A stretch of DNA of 64,000 nt, taken from positions 3,286,001 through 3,350,000 of the forward strand of contig NZ_CP017770.1 of the NCBI RefSeq assembly GCF_001857945.1, given 5' to 3'. Position numbers and translations under genes: made by a program. Position 1 is the stretch's first letter. Each line of letters opens with the position of its first letter. This document shows, piece after piece, positions 45,588 to 53,817 of the stretch. The stretch comes from Paenibacillus crassostreae. Its GTDB lineage: Bacteria > Bacillota > Bacilli > Paenibacillales > Paenibacillaceae. The notes under the pieces are model-generated. The model saw nothing but the letters and a program-made list of their open reading frames with translations, had not been told where the DNA came from and made no database searches.

Positions 45588-45633
45588 TGCGGTATTTACA
45601 TGGTGAACTAGCGCAAGTTGTTTGTGGTAAATA
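45588..45633 (+). promoter_or_regulatory. Possible regulatory motifs upstream of the 817-residue gene
   Basis: TGCGGTATTTA (45588) and GCGCAA-N6-TGTGGTAAATA (45611-45633) lie 100-145 bp before the start. The second resembles CCGCAA-N7-TGTGGTAAATA in front of comX (49966-49989). A related string also occurs near 11151-11188, so it may instead be part of a decayed repeat. No good -35/-10 pair is evident. Confidence 0.3.
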
Positions 45634-45731
45634 GCATCCTAGTTTTCGGTGTGAAATTAGAAACTATAGATTAATATGAAATCAAAGGAAACAACAACAA
45701 GCTAAACACCAGAAAGTGAGGAGTTGGAAAG

Positions 45732-48185
45732 ATGTTCAGTCTATCATTCGGCAATGGAATTACTCTTGTTCATTTCGAACAGCAAGTGACTCGAATCTTC
45801 GAAGCAAGTGACCATCTAGATTGTCAATACATAAGAAGTTACTTTAAGAAGCAAGGAACAGCTACTGCACAATATATTCAATCTAATTTATCAAATCTAT
45901 ATGACACGGTGGAGGACTTAATCGGACTAGGTAACGGGATAATGGCATTTCATGTTACCTATGCGAGTTATCCATTGTGTAAGAAGTTAACATACGTATT
46001 AAAGGAACTAGATGACAGAATTCGGATCGTTTGGTTCGGAGAGATACCATTACGTAATTCTAAAGAAATACTGAAGCAAACGGAAGTTGATGGTTGTGTT
46101 ATATGGGAACCAGAGCAGACACTTCATTCACTTTTGAATCTTGAAGTAGACAAATGGTGGAAAATACCAGGGGTTTCTAGTAGATCAGAATTGGAGCAGG
46201 GGCAGCAAGCTGAGAAGATAATGATTGATAAACAAGATGAAATGATAGATGTAAATGAGTTGGATCAACTACCAGGGTCTTGGGAGGAAACGACTGGGAG
46301 ACATACAAAGATGGTGTCAGTGAAATGGGCCGATCGTCAAGGGAATCCAGCAAAATCATCCAAAGGGCTCCGTACACATTCACCAGAACGGCTGAAGCGC
46401 GATTTAGAACATATAGTTAGGCATACTGTGCATGCACAACCATGCTTTAGCATAGAAGGCTTCAATGAAATAAAAGATCCATTAGCCAAGGAAGAAATGC
46501 TGTCTGTTCTAGAAGAAATGAAGCACTTAGTGAGTTATCAAGTAACTATTACAATGGAAGAGTTGAAACTTCCTTTCTTGAGGCGGCTCGCTAAAGCAGG
46601 TATGGTTCGATTGAATATCAAAATCCCAATGTCAATCGGTGTGGAATCTTCCTTGAATTATGAACATACGAATTATATGAGAGCTTGGAAGCAATCTGAT
46701 GAACGCGTGTCTTTCACAGTTACGCTAGTAGAAATGAAGGAAGAGTTTGAGATTGAGGAACCTATCTATACCGCTATGCTACTTCAGAAATGGATAGAGA
46801 ATGGACTTGTTGAAGTGAATGATATTAGAGCGGAGTCAGAGGTAGCAGATAAGATACTTAATCGAATAGAACTACCCGAACCAATAGCTGAGCTCATATT
46901 CGAACAGCTAGTCAACAAATCGGAAAAGGCACAGATTAATGGGTATCTGGCCTATATGACAGGCCATTATCCGCAACAGACTATTGGTGGTGGAGTGAAA
47001 CATATTGGGTTTACAGATGGAGATTGGCCAGCGAAATTTGCAGATCGTCTAGGGAATCTCACAGGCTTGAATAGTGCCCTTCTATTTGAGGAAAACCAGG
47101 TAATTCCAGATGGGAATAAAGATTTGATTTATTATGATCAAGATGGTGTATGGAAGCAAGAGAATTCTAAATTTAATCAGTTAATAGGGGAAGCATCAAT
47201 GGGCGGATATTATTTGTCCAATGCGCATCAAATGAATCGGTTGGGTGAATATGACTATCAGCTACAGATGAATGATTTTCTACATACGGAACCCATTTAT
47301 ATCCGTCAAATGGATTATTTGCAGGCAGAAGAGCGAGATTTAGCTACTGAGGATAGTGATGTTGAATTCCAAATGTTAGCGATCAATACTGAGAGTGATT
47401 TGGAAATTTTCCTACAGGATGTGGAATGGTTCAGTCAATCAGGAACCTTTCTCCACGGATATGAGGTTGAATCTTACCTTGTGGATAGTTGCCGTTGGTC
47501 TGGAGACCAGCATTGTCGAGCAAAACATTTACCCAGACTATTTGTAGACGAACATGCACAAGTATCAAGTTGTCGTGGTTGTAGTGCCATCGGTAGTCTT
47601 AATGATTCATTAGATAGCTTGCTCACGAAAACAGCTGTGATTACGGAACAGGAGCAGTTACTAAGGGGATGTAGTACTTGTGAGATCAAGAATACTTGTT
47701 CCAAATGTACGTTTCTTCCATCTTATATGAATCGTCAGCAATATTGTGACATTCGTAAGAAGCATAAGTTGCTTCATCGTTATATGCAAATGATTCGTTT
47801 ACTTAAAGGATTACGTCAATATTCACAAGTCTTAAATGGAATTAGTGTTCATGATATACGAGTGTCATTACAGACACGTACACATCTATGGCCTCGATCT
47901 CTTAAAGGTAGTGGACAGTCAATCGTAGTGGAAAATGTATTCCTCTTTTTCGCCGGTGATTCCCCAATGATTTATCATGATTTCACTCAGAAAATGTTGG
48001 AGCTTAGTGAACCTATGGCTCTTATATTAGAAGCCTTAATTATAGGAGTAGATGAGAGAGAAATTAAGCAAGAACTCATGATGCGTTACTTACTTGATTC
48101 TACAAATGCTGCTTCAGTATTTTCGCAGGCTAAAGATTTATTTATAAGAGAAGGTTGTTTGAAAGTGTCCGTAGGTACTATTTGA
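45732..48185 (+). CDS. Putative peptide maturase: B12/radical-SAM-like without cluster motif, SPASM-like Cys cluster, RRE
   Basis: Unusual 817-residue protein. Residues about 1-135 resemble a B12-binding domain (MAFHVTYASYPLCKKL, RIVWFGEIPLRNSKEILK, VDGCVIWEPEQTLHSLL). Residues about 195-370 read like a radical-SAM barrel (HSPERLKRDLEHIVRH, FNEIKDPLAKEEML, LAKAGMVRLNIKIPMSIGVE), but where CxxxCxxC should be (about 196-212) there is VSVKWADRQGNPAKSS. Nine cysteines cluster at 587-672 (C587, C595, C614, C617, C647, C650, C656, C659, C672), SPASM-like as in Cys-rich peptide maturases. Residues about 745-815 resemble a PqqD-type RRE. GTGAGGAG precedes ATG 45732. It heads the com-like block. Confidence 0.6.
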   Translation: MFSLSFGNGITLVHFEQQVTRIFEASDHLDCQYIRSYFKKQGTATAQYIQSNLSNLYDTVEDLIGLGNGIMAFHVTYASYPLCKKLTYVLKELDDRIRIVWFGEIPLRNSKEILKQTEVDGCVIWEPEQTLHSLLNLEVDKWWKIPGVSSRSELEQGQQAEKIMIDKQDEMIDVNELDQLPGSWEETTGRHTKMVSVKWADRQGNPAKSSKGLRTHSPERLKRDLEHIVRHTVHAQPCFSIEGFNEIKDPLAKEEMLSVLEEMKHLVSYQVTITMEELKLPFLRRLAKAGMVRLNIKIPMSIGVESSLNYEHTNYMRAWKQSDERVSFTVTLVEMKEEFEIEEPIYTAMLLQKWIENGLVEVNDIRAESEVADKILNRIELPEPIAELIFEQLVNKSEKAQINGYLAYMTGHYPQQTIGGGVKHIGFTDGDWPAKFADRLGNLTGLNSALLFEENQVIPDGNKDLIYYDQDGVWKQENSKFNQLIGEASMGGYYLSNAHQMNRLGEYDYQLQMNDFLHTEPIYIRQMDYLQAEERDLATEDSDVEFQMLAINTESDLEIFLQDVEWFSQSGTFLHGYEVESYLVDSCRWSGDQHCRAKHLPRLFVDEHAQVSSCRGCSAIGSLNDSLDSLLTKTAVITEQEQLLRGCSTCEIKNTCSKCTFLPSYMNRQQYCDIRKKHKLLHRYMQMIRLLKGLRQYSQVLNGISVHDIRVSLQTRTHLWPRSLKGSGQSIVVENVFLFFAGDSPMIYHDFTQKMLELSEPMALILEALIIGVDEREIKQELMMRYLLDSTNAASVFSQAKDLFIREGCLKVSVGTI

Positions 48186-48229
48186 AAGAGGAATAAATCA
48201 TTTGGAATAACAACGAGGATGTGATCAAA

Positions 48230-48934
48230 ATGCAGGAGAATTATATCGGTTGGCATTCCAATATTAATTTTAATCATGATCCCAATTTGGATGTGTTGAT
48301 ACGTTTACGGATGAAGATGCTGAAGAGCCTATTTACCCGAATGAATATTGAAGAAACATCTGATAAACATTATTACACCACAGAGAGGTATGGACTGACT
48401 ACATCTGAAATGGACAACCATCCATTTGTTGTAGAATTGTTGATGGGACTATCCAAACATCAAGAAAAAGTTAAGCCGTTCATCGATTATGAAGCCATGA
48501 AGGCATTAAGTAGAGAACAAGATGGACCAGAGGTATATGTTCTTTCGCTGAATCAGACTACCTTCAAGTATGAATTGTTCTACTGTAGTATCAATAAATT
48601 TGAGGTAGAACGTGTGAAAGAAGTGAAATTGGAAGTTTGGAAGAAATGCTTTGAGGCTATTCATTTACAAAAAATTGAAACAGGTGTTGTTTTCATTACA
48701 GCTAGTATCCCACGTTCTATCAAGTTATTTGGAGAACATAGTTATCGTATTAATCTATTAGAGGGTGGAAGATTAACAGAACGCCTAGCCATGTGCGTAT
48801 ATAGGGATGGTTGGGAGCTTCAACCTCTAATGACATTCAATGATCAGCTAACGAAGGATCTTCTGGAAATTGATGGCCAATATGGTGTCGTAATATCTTG
48901 TCTTATCATAGATCGTAAGGAAAACAATGGATAA
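48230..48934 (+). CDS. SagB-type dehydrogenase-like protein, short form
   Basis: A 234-residue protein whose second half follows the C-terminal pattern of SagB/ThcOx nitroreductase-fold enzymes: EVYVLSLNQTTFKYELFYCS (lEvYv ... Y), TGVVFITASIPRSIKLFGEH, SYRINLLEGGRLTERLAM (RY..lLEaGh..qN) and FNDQLTKDLLEIDG. The usual R-PSaGa FMN-binding segment in the first half is not recognisable, so catalysis is doubtful. SagB enzymes oxidise azolines in peptide natural products. ATG 48230 lies 10 nt after GAGGA. It starts 45 bp after the maturase gene and 55 bp before comQ. Confidence 0.55.
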   Translation: MQENYIGWHSNINFNHDPNLDVLIRLRMKMLKSLFTRMNIEETSDKHYYTTERYGLTTSEMDNHPFVVELLMGLSKHQEKVKPFIDYEAMKALSREQDGPEVYVLSLNQTTFKYELFYCSINKFEVERVKEVKLEVWKKCFEAIHLQKIETGVVFITASIPRSIKLFGEHSYRINLLEGGRLTERLAMCVYRDGWELQPLMTFNDQLTKDLLEIDGQYGVVISCLIIDRKENNG

Positions 48935-48989
48935 AACTTGTCGAATATATTAACATGGAGAATATAGGGATTAATTAGGAGGTTATGAA

Positions 48990-49913
48990 ATGGACGGTTT
49001 CATGGACAAAATGGAGAAGGAACTACAATCCAGCTTTCAAACCTATTTTATCGAGCCTTACCTCTATGAGCAGGCGCTTGCATGTATAGTGGATAAACAT
49101 CAGGAATCTATGCTTTTTGGTAAAATGACAGTCTTGCATTATCGGATGTTTGGTGGAGAGGGAGACGATATTTATCGTGCGGCAGCAGCGGTTGAATTAA
49201 TGATTCTTGGATTAGATATGATCGATGATTTACAAGATCAAGACAATAAGGGAATGGTATGGAACCAACTGGATCCTGCGATCACGCTAAATATAGCTAT
49301 AGGAATGTTAACTCTTTCGCAGCAAATGTTGCTTACAAGCCCATTTCCCTTAGAATGGAAGCATGAGGCTACCCAAATCATGTGTCAACAGACGCTAACA
49401 GCTATTAATGGACAGACGACAGATATTCTAAATGCTATCGACAATGAGGATGATTATATCCACATGGTTGAACAGAAGTCTGCGGCGTTACTTGTATCAG
49501 CATGTATGGTGGGTACGATGCTTGCTACAGGCGAGAGTGAGCTGATTCAGTTGGTTAGAAGTTATGCTGAAGAACTTGGTATTGCAGCGCAAATTAAGAA
49601 TGATATCCGTGATCTAGTCAATTGGGAGAATAAGAATGACTTCCTAAACCGCAAGAAAACACTTCCAACATTGTTTCTACTACAGTCATTATCGGATGAG
49701 GATCGTTGGGTACGAGAGTATTTCGAAGGACGGTTGCAGCTTGAAGATGTAATTCATCGCCAAGAGGATGTAGAAATGATCATTGAGAAATCAGGGACAT
49801 TGCTCTACACATCTGTTCGAATGAGAACTCATTATTATAAGTATCTGGATCTGATTGATAAGCTGAATATGGAACCCTATTGGAAGGAGCAGATGCTTGC
49901 TCTAGCAGAATAA
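48990..49913 (+). CDS. comQ: ComQ-like polyprenyl transferase
   Basis: An isoprenyl-diphosphate-synthase-fold protein, 307 residues. The first aspartate-rich motif is GLDMIDDLQDQDNKG (Asp79, Asp80, Asp83) and the second region reads IKNDIRDLVNW (Asp205, Asp208). As in ComQ, and unlike chain-elongating synthases, the second motif is reduced. ComQ prenylates a tryptophan of the ComX pheromone. The next gene encodes a small tryptophan-ending peptide and the two after it ComP- and ComA-like proteins, which fixes the assignment. AGGAGG lies about 9 nt before ATG 48990. Confidence 0.88.
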   Translation: MDGFMDKMEKELQSSFQTYFIEPYLYEQALACIVDKHQESMLFGKMTVLHYRMFGGEGDDIYRAAAAVELMILGLDMIDDLQDQDNKGMVWNQLDPAITLNIAIGMLTLSQQMLLTSPFPLEWKHEATQIMCQQTLTAINGQTTDILNAIDNEDDYIHMVEQKSAALLVSACMVGTMLATGESELIQLVRSYAEELGIAAQIKNDIRDLVNWENKNDFLNRKKTLPTLFLLQSLSDEDRWVREYFEGRLQLEDVIHRQEDVEMIIEKSGTLLYTSVRMRTHYYKYLDLIDKLNMEPYWKEQMLALAE

Positions 49914-49945
49914 CTAGGAAGACATATCATAGACGACATCTATCA

Positions 49946-50000
49946 CCGCAATGACACGCAATGGACCGCAATACGAATTGTGGTAAATACGAGGTATAAT
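49946..50000 (+). promoter_or_regulatory. comX promoter with three 10-bp-phased ComA-like half-sites
   Basis: CCGCAAT (49946), ACGCAAT (49956) and CCGCAAT (49966) repeat at exactly 10 bp, then an inverted TTGTGG at 49978. TATAAT lies at 49995-50000 and the comX start is at 50081. Bacillus ComA boxes are TTGCGG-N4-CCGCAA, so CCGCAA is a known half-site, though its arrangement differs here. No -35 hexamer is visible at the right distance, as expected for an activator-dependent promoter. Confidence 0.65.
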
Positions 50001-50080
50001 TTCGTTTCTATTAATAGGACATGCTGATATATTGGAATTAAGAGGAAAACAACTCATATAAACCGAATGGAGGAATTATT

Positions 50081-50251
50081 ATGTTGAAAGAATTAGTTCA
50101 AATGCTAGTAAAAGATCAAGGTGCTCGTGTTGCTTTACAAGGTGGTCAACTTCAATTGGCAGGAATCAGCGATGTGGAACATAGAGCTTTAATAGATGTA
50201 TTGAAGAATGGAAATAAGAATGAACCAATGAAGGCGAATATTTGGTATTAA
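50081..50251 (+). CDS. comX: ComX-like pheromone precursor, 56 residues
   Basis: A small peptide encoded between comQ and comP. The leader MLKELVQMLVKDQG, then GGQLQLAGISD and ALIDVLKNG, follows the layout of ComX precursors (helical start, a G-x-x-x-L-x-G-I/V element, then a short C-terminal core). The C-terminus NEPMKANIWY has the single tryptophan near the end, the residue prenylated in Bacillus ComX; some Bacillus ComX variants also end in aromatic residues. GGAGG lies 7 nt before ATG 50081, and a promoter with ComA-like sites precedes it. It has no cysteine, serine or threonine in the core, which limits azole-type modification there. Confidence 0.85.
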   Translation: MLKELVQMLVKDQGARVALQGGQLQLAGISDVEHRALIDVLKNGNKNEPMKANIWY

Positions 50252-50281
50252 TAACCTACATATAATCTGGAGGCACAGTCA

Positions 50282-52663
50282 TTGTTAAACAAATTAAGAG
50301 TAACGGTGTTCGGATTGCTCATCATTGTGCTCACGAGTTACTTGTCATATTCCATATTAAACTATCAGGTTATAGGAGTTACAGTATCGGAAGATGAGAT
50401 GGGTCAGTATATTGTGACGGAAGTTTCAGAAGAAGATTGGGGATATGGACGTATACTTGTTGGGGATGTCATTACGAAGATTGATAGTCAACCAACTTCT
50501 TCTAACTTCACCGTTAGGAAGTACTCTCATATAGAAGCTGCATCCGCTATTCAATTGATTCGGGTAGAACAAGATGGAGCTAAGCAGTTCTCACTTTCTG
50601 TAGAAGAGGGAATACCTACAGATAAAGTCATATTTCATTTTGTTCTTCCAATTTCAGCAATGATTCTGCTTTCAGGATTTTCTGTACTAGTGTATTTGAA
50701 GAAAAAGGATGATCAAGCTGCCGATTATCTGATTTTGTTCTTTCTATCTATTGGACTAGCTTATTTGAGTGCTTTCTCATCTGGAAGATTGAATCCCGTT
50801 GGACAGCTGTCGCTAAGTGTGACGTTCATGCTAGTACCTGTCTTCTTTATGCAATTTATGAATCAGTATTTAAAGAGATACGGGGAATGGTTCGTGTCTA
50901 GAGGACTGCTTAAGGTTCTTTATACTAGCATTGCGATAATTTTATTTTACCTTCAAGGTAAGGTATTAACAGGTTATCATCCTATCTATCAATATGCTTC
51001 ACTTCTTATGATGCTCTTTTTCGTAATTACCAATGTTTATATTGTATATAAACTAATCCGTAAATATATAAACCATCGAAATGATAATCTTCGGTCCTTA
51101 TTTAAATTTTCTTTAATCGGTCAAGCGGTCGGTTTTTTGCCATTTTTGCTTTTATATGCAATCCCTAGTCTAATGGGAGTCGTATTAGTTCCCGCAGAAT
51201 TAACGGCGATCTTCTTGCTAGCTATTCCAATCGTGTATATGTATATGTTCATGACCAAGCAGTTGTTCGATGTGGATTTCTTATTGAATCGTTTTTTTTA
51301 TTATGTCTTGATTGCATTCATTCCAACATTGATTATTACCGGTCTTGCAGTACTCATCATGAGTCATGATAACTATTCCTGGGTGAAATGGGTACAGATG
51401 TTCCTTACTGTCTATATGATGATTACACTCTTTTTATTCGGTAAGGAATTTGCGGATATTCGCCTACGACCGAGATTTAATAAAGATTTGTACAATTTTC
51501 AAGGAAGCTTAGATCGCTTCTCGAAGCGCATATCGCGTGTCATGAAGCGGGCTGATCTAGAGAAAGTGTTGGAACAAGAGATTCTTTCCATACTGCCAGT
51601 GAAACAGATTGCCTTTCTGGAGTTGAATATTGACAAGGAAGGTCATCATTCAAGTGTCAATGCCAACCTAGAGAAAGTGAACCTCGAGTTGATAGAAGCC
51701 TTACAAACTTCAACCCAACGATTGAGTATTGGAATGACCCTATCGGTTCCACAGGGGTTATGTATAGTGATTGGTTATAAAAGTTCGACTTATCATGTGC
51801 TTTGGATTGATGATAAGGAGAATCAGACAAAGTTTAACGTTGATGAGCTGGGATGGTTAAATACATTAGCTAATTATAGTGCTATCGTTTATGAGAATTT
51901 GTACTTAATTGAAGGCTTGTTGTCAGATTTGGAATTGGAAATTCAGAAGCAGAAGGGCGCATCACCTTGGGTACTTCGGCTTATTTTCAATCTATCAGAG
52001 AACGAACGACGCCGATTAGCATCAGATCTTCATGACTCTGCACTACAAGATCAATTGATCTGGTATCGGAGGCTGGAAGAAGCTATGAAGTCATCGATTA
52101 TGCCAAGTGATCTTTATTCAGAGATGGATACAATTCGCGAAGGCTTACTAGATGTGATCCATCAGATTAGAGAGACATGCAATGAGTTGAGACCGCCTCT
52201 ATTGAAAGAGATGGGGATTATCGAAGCTTTAGAGAGGTTGTTCGAAGAAGCGCAAATGCGCTCGAATTTTGCTATCGACTTTAAGGTCAAGCCTTTCCTA
52301 GAAGAGCTGAGCGATGAACAAATCCTCGCCGTATATCGGATGGTACAGGAACTGCTACGTAATGCTAGCAAGCACGCAGGAGCATCATCTGTTCTAATTG
52401 AGTTAGAGCAGAATGACGTTATTCGGCTTTATTATAAAGACAATGGTATAGGCATGGATCTAAGAGAGTTCGATAATTCATTCCAGCATATGGGGTTAGC
52501 TGGTATTCAGGAGAGAGTACGTAGCTTGGAAGGGGACATTTACTTCCGCTCTGAAGTTGGAGCAGGCTTCGAGGTGCTTATCACGCTACCAATGGAGACT
52601 GAGCTTGGACATATACAGATGAGTGAGGGAGGTGACGTAGATGATACGAATCTTGTTAGTTGA
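50282..52663 (+). CDS. comP: ComP-like sensor histidine kinase
   Basis: The membrane receptor for ComX, 793 residues. One N-terminal helix and an extracytoplasmic PDZ-like segment (YGRILVGDVITKIDSQP) are followed by about seven more hydrophobic helices up to residue about 390, a linker, then the HisKA_3 dimerisation domain ENERRRLASDLHDSALQDQL with phospho-acceptor His584 and a HATPase domain (ELLRNASKHAG, DNGIGMD, GLAGIQERV). This architecture is typical of ComP. TTG 50282 follows GGAGG by about 9 nt. The 3' end overlaps comA by 23 bp. Confidence 0.92.
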   Translation: MLNKLRVTVFGLLIIVLTSYLSYSILNYQVIGVTVSEDEMGQYIVTEVSEEDWGYGRILVGDVITKIDSQPTSSNFTVRKYSHIEAASAIQLIRVEQDGAKQFSLSVEEGIPTDKVIFHFVLPISAMILLSGFSVLVYLKKKDDQAADYLILFFLSIGLAYLSAFSSGRLNPVGQLSLSVTFMLVPVFFMQFMNQYLKRYGEWFVSRGLLKVLYTSIAIILFYLQGKVLTGYHPIYQYASLLMMLFFVITNVYIVYKLIRKYINHRNDNLRSLFKFSLIGQAVGFLPFLLLYAIPSLMGVVLVPAELTAIFLLAIPIVYMYMFMTKQLFDVDFLLNRFFYYVLIAFIPTLIITGLAVLIMSHDNYSWVKWVQMFLTVYMMITLFLFGKEFADIRLRPRFNKDLYNFQGSLDRFSKRISRVMKRADLEKVLEQEILSILPVKQIAFLELNIDKEGHHSSVNANLEKVNLELIEALQTSTQRLSIGMTLSVPQGLCIVIGYKSSTYHVLWIDDKENQTKFNVDELGWLNTLANYSAIVYENLYLIEGLLSDLELEIQKQKGASPWVLRLIFNLSENERRRLASDLHDSALQDQLIWYRRLEEAMKSSIMPSDLYSEMDTIREGLLDVIHQIRETCNELRPPLLKEMGIIEALERLFEEAQMRSNFAIDFKVKPFLEELSDEQILAVYRMVQELLRNASKHAGASSVLIELEQNDVIRLYYKDNGIGMDLREFDNSFQHMGLAGIQERVRSLEGDIYFRSEVGAGFEVLITLPMETELGHIQMSEGGDVDDTNLVS

Positions 52664-53300
52664 TGATCATCCTTCTGTTGGTGAAGGAACGAAGAATATG
52701 ATCGAACAGGATACAGATATGCAAGTAACGGTTATTCTTTCAGGAATAGAGGCATTGGAGATTGTTAAGACTGAGAAATTCGATGTGATGCTCTTTGATT
52801 TAAACATGCCAGGGATCAATGGGTTGGAGCTTACGAAAAGAATGATGAATGCGAACCCGGACAGTCGAGTACTGATTTATACAGGGTATGAAATAAGCCC
52901 ACATTACAATCTACTTAATGATTCGGGAGTATCTGGATTTGTGAACAAGACAGCATCTCGTGAACAATTACTTAACGCAATTCGCTGTGCTCTTAGGGGA
53001 GAAGCTGTTATTCCAATTACACTTCTCCGTCAATTACGTCGTAATGAAATTCGAGTGAATCAATCCAGAGATGATAAGACGATAGATGAAGTATCTATCA
53101 ATGAGCGCGAGCAAGAGATTTTACAGGAAGTATCTAAAGGGAGTAGCAATAAAGATATCGCGACTAAGCTGATCATGAGTCAACGGACGGTGGAGTACAA
53201 TCTGACACGTATCTTCGAGAAGCTGAATGTTCGTACAAGATCAGAAGCTATTGTTGAAGCGAAACGGTTAAGTCTAATTCATTCAGGTGAATTTGTATAA
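52641..53300 (+). CDS. comA: ComA-like response regulator (NarL/LuxR type)
   Basis: A 219-residue response regulator. The receiver has the acidic pair DD (residues 8-9), phospho-acceptor Asp53 in MLFDLNMPGINGLEL and the conserved lysine in GFVNKTASREQ. The C-terminal LuxR HTH reads INEREQEILQEVSKGSSNKD and MSQRTVEYNLTRIFEKLNVR. GGAGG lies 8 nt before ATG 52641, inside comP, so the two are coupled. It probably binds the phased repeats before comX, giving positive feedback. Confidence 0.93.
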   Translation: MIRILLVDDHPSVGEGTKNMIEQDTDMQVTVILSGIEALEIVKTEKFDVMLFDLNMPGINGLELTKRMMNANPDSRVLIYTGYEISPHYNLLNDSGVSGFVNKTASREQLLNAIRCALRGEAVIPITLLRQLRRNEIRVNQSRDDKTIDEVSINEREQEILQEVSKGSSNKDIATKLIMSQRTVEYNLTRIFEKLNVRTRSEAIVEAKRLSLIHSGEFV

Positions 53301-53340
53301 CGATATCTTAGAACATAATTTAATAGTAGAAATGATCACG

Positions 53341-53371
53341 ATTCCTCCTCTAAGGTGGAATTATTTTTTTT
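53341..53371 (+). terminator. Terminator after comA
   Basis: ATTCC-T-CC pairs with GG-T-GGAAT (one T-T mismatch), followed by TATTTTTTTTG. Confidence 0.8.
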
Positions 53372-53398
53372 GTTGATAATTTTAATGGATTAGATTAT

Positions 53399-53436
53399 TA
53401 TATAACCAATCACTTATATAATGAAATGGTTATATA
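53399..53436. promoter_or_regulatory. arsR operator-promoter
   Basis: TATATAACCA (53399-53408) and TGGTTATATA (53427-53436) form a perfect 10-bp inverted repeat with 18 bp between. A TATAAT (53417-53422) lies inside, so ArsR binding would occlude the promoter. The -35 is weak. Confidence 0.65.
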
Positions 53437-53455
53437 TCTTGAAGGAGGGATTGAT

Positions 53456-53782
53456 TTGGATATGCTGGTTGATATAGCAGATGATTTGAAACTTCTTGGC
53501 GACAAGACTCGTCTTACGATGCTATCTCTTTTGAAAGAAAGAGAATGGTGTGTATGTGAATTTGTTGAAATTTTTGATATATCACAACCGGCCATTAGTC
53601 AGCATCTAAGAAAAATGAAAGCACAGAATCTGGTTAAAGAGAATAAACGAGGGCAGTGGGTCCATTATTCATTAGATGTGGATAATAAGCCTCATATCCA
53701 AGCAGTTCTTGATCAAATGCCGGATTCAAGAACAATTCTAACAAATTTAAATAAAGAATTAATTATCACTGAGTGTAAATAA
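53456..53782 (+). CDS. arsR: ArsR-family arsenite-responsive repressor
   Basis: A winged-helix metalloregulator, 108 residues, that releases DNA on binding As(III). The cysteine pair lies in WCVCEFVEIF, matching the ELCVCDL-type site, followed by recognition helix ISQPAISQHLRKMKAQNLV and GQWVHYSL. TTG 53456 is chosen because AAGGAGGG ends 6 nt upstream; an ATG at 53426 precedes that site. It heads an arsRBC operon and its likely operator overlaps the promoter. Confidence 0.9.
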   Translation: MDMLVDIADDLKLLGDKTRLTMLSLLKEREWCVCEFVEIFDISQPAISQHLRKMKAQNLVKENKRGQWVHYSLDVDNKPHIQAVLDQMPDSRTILTNLNKELIITECK

Positions 53783-53817
53783 TGGTATAGAAACACAAGT
53801 TACTGGAGGTTTGGAGT

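Noticed and set aside
45526..45606. 26-codon frame ending in Phe-Thr-Trp upstream of the maturase gene, considered as a second prenylated pheromone.
   Set aside because: The purine run sits 1 nt before the ATG, leaving no usable spacing, and there is no leader-like similarity to ComX.
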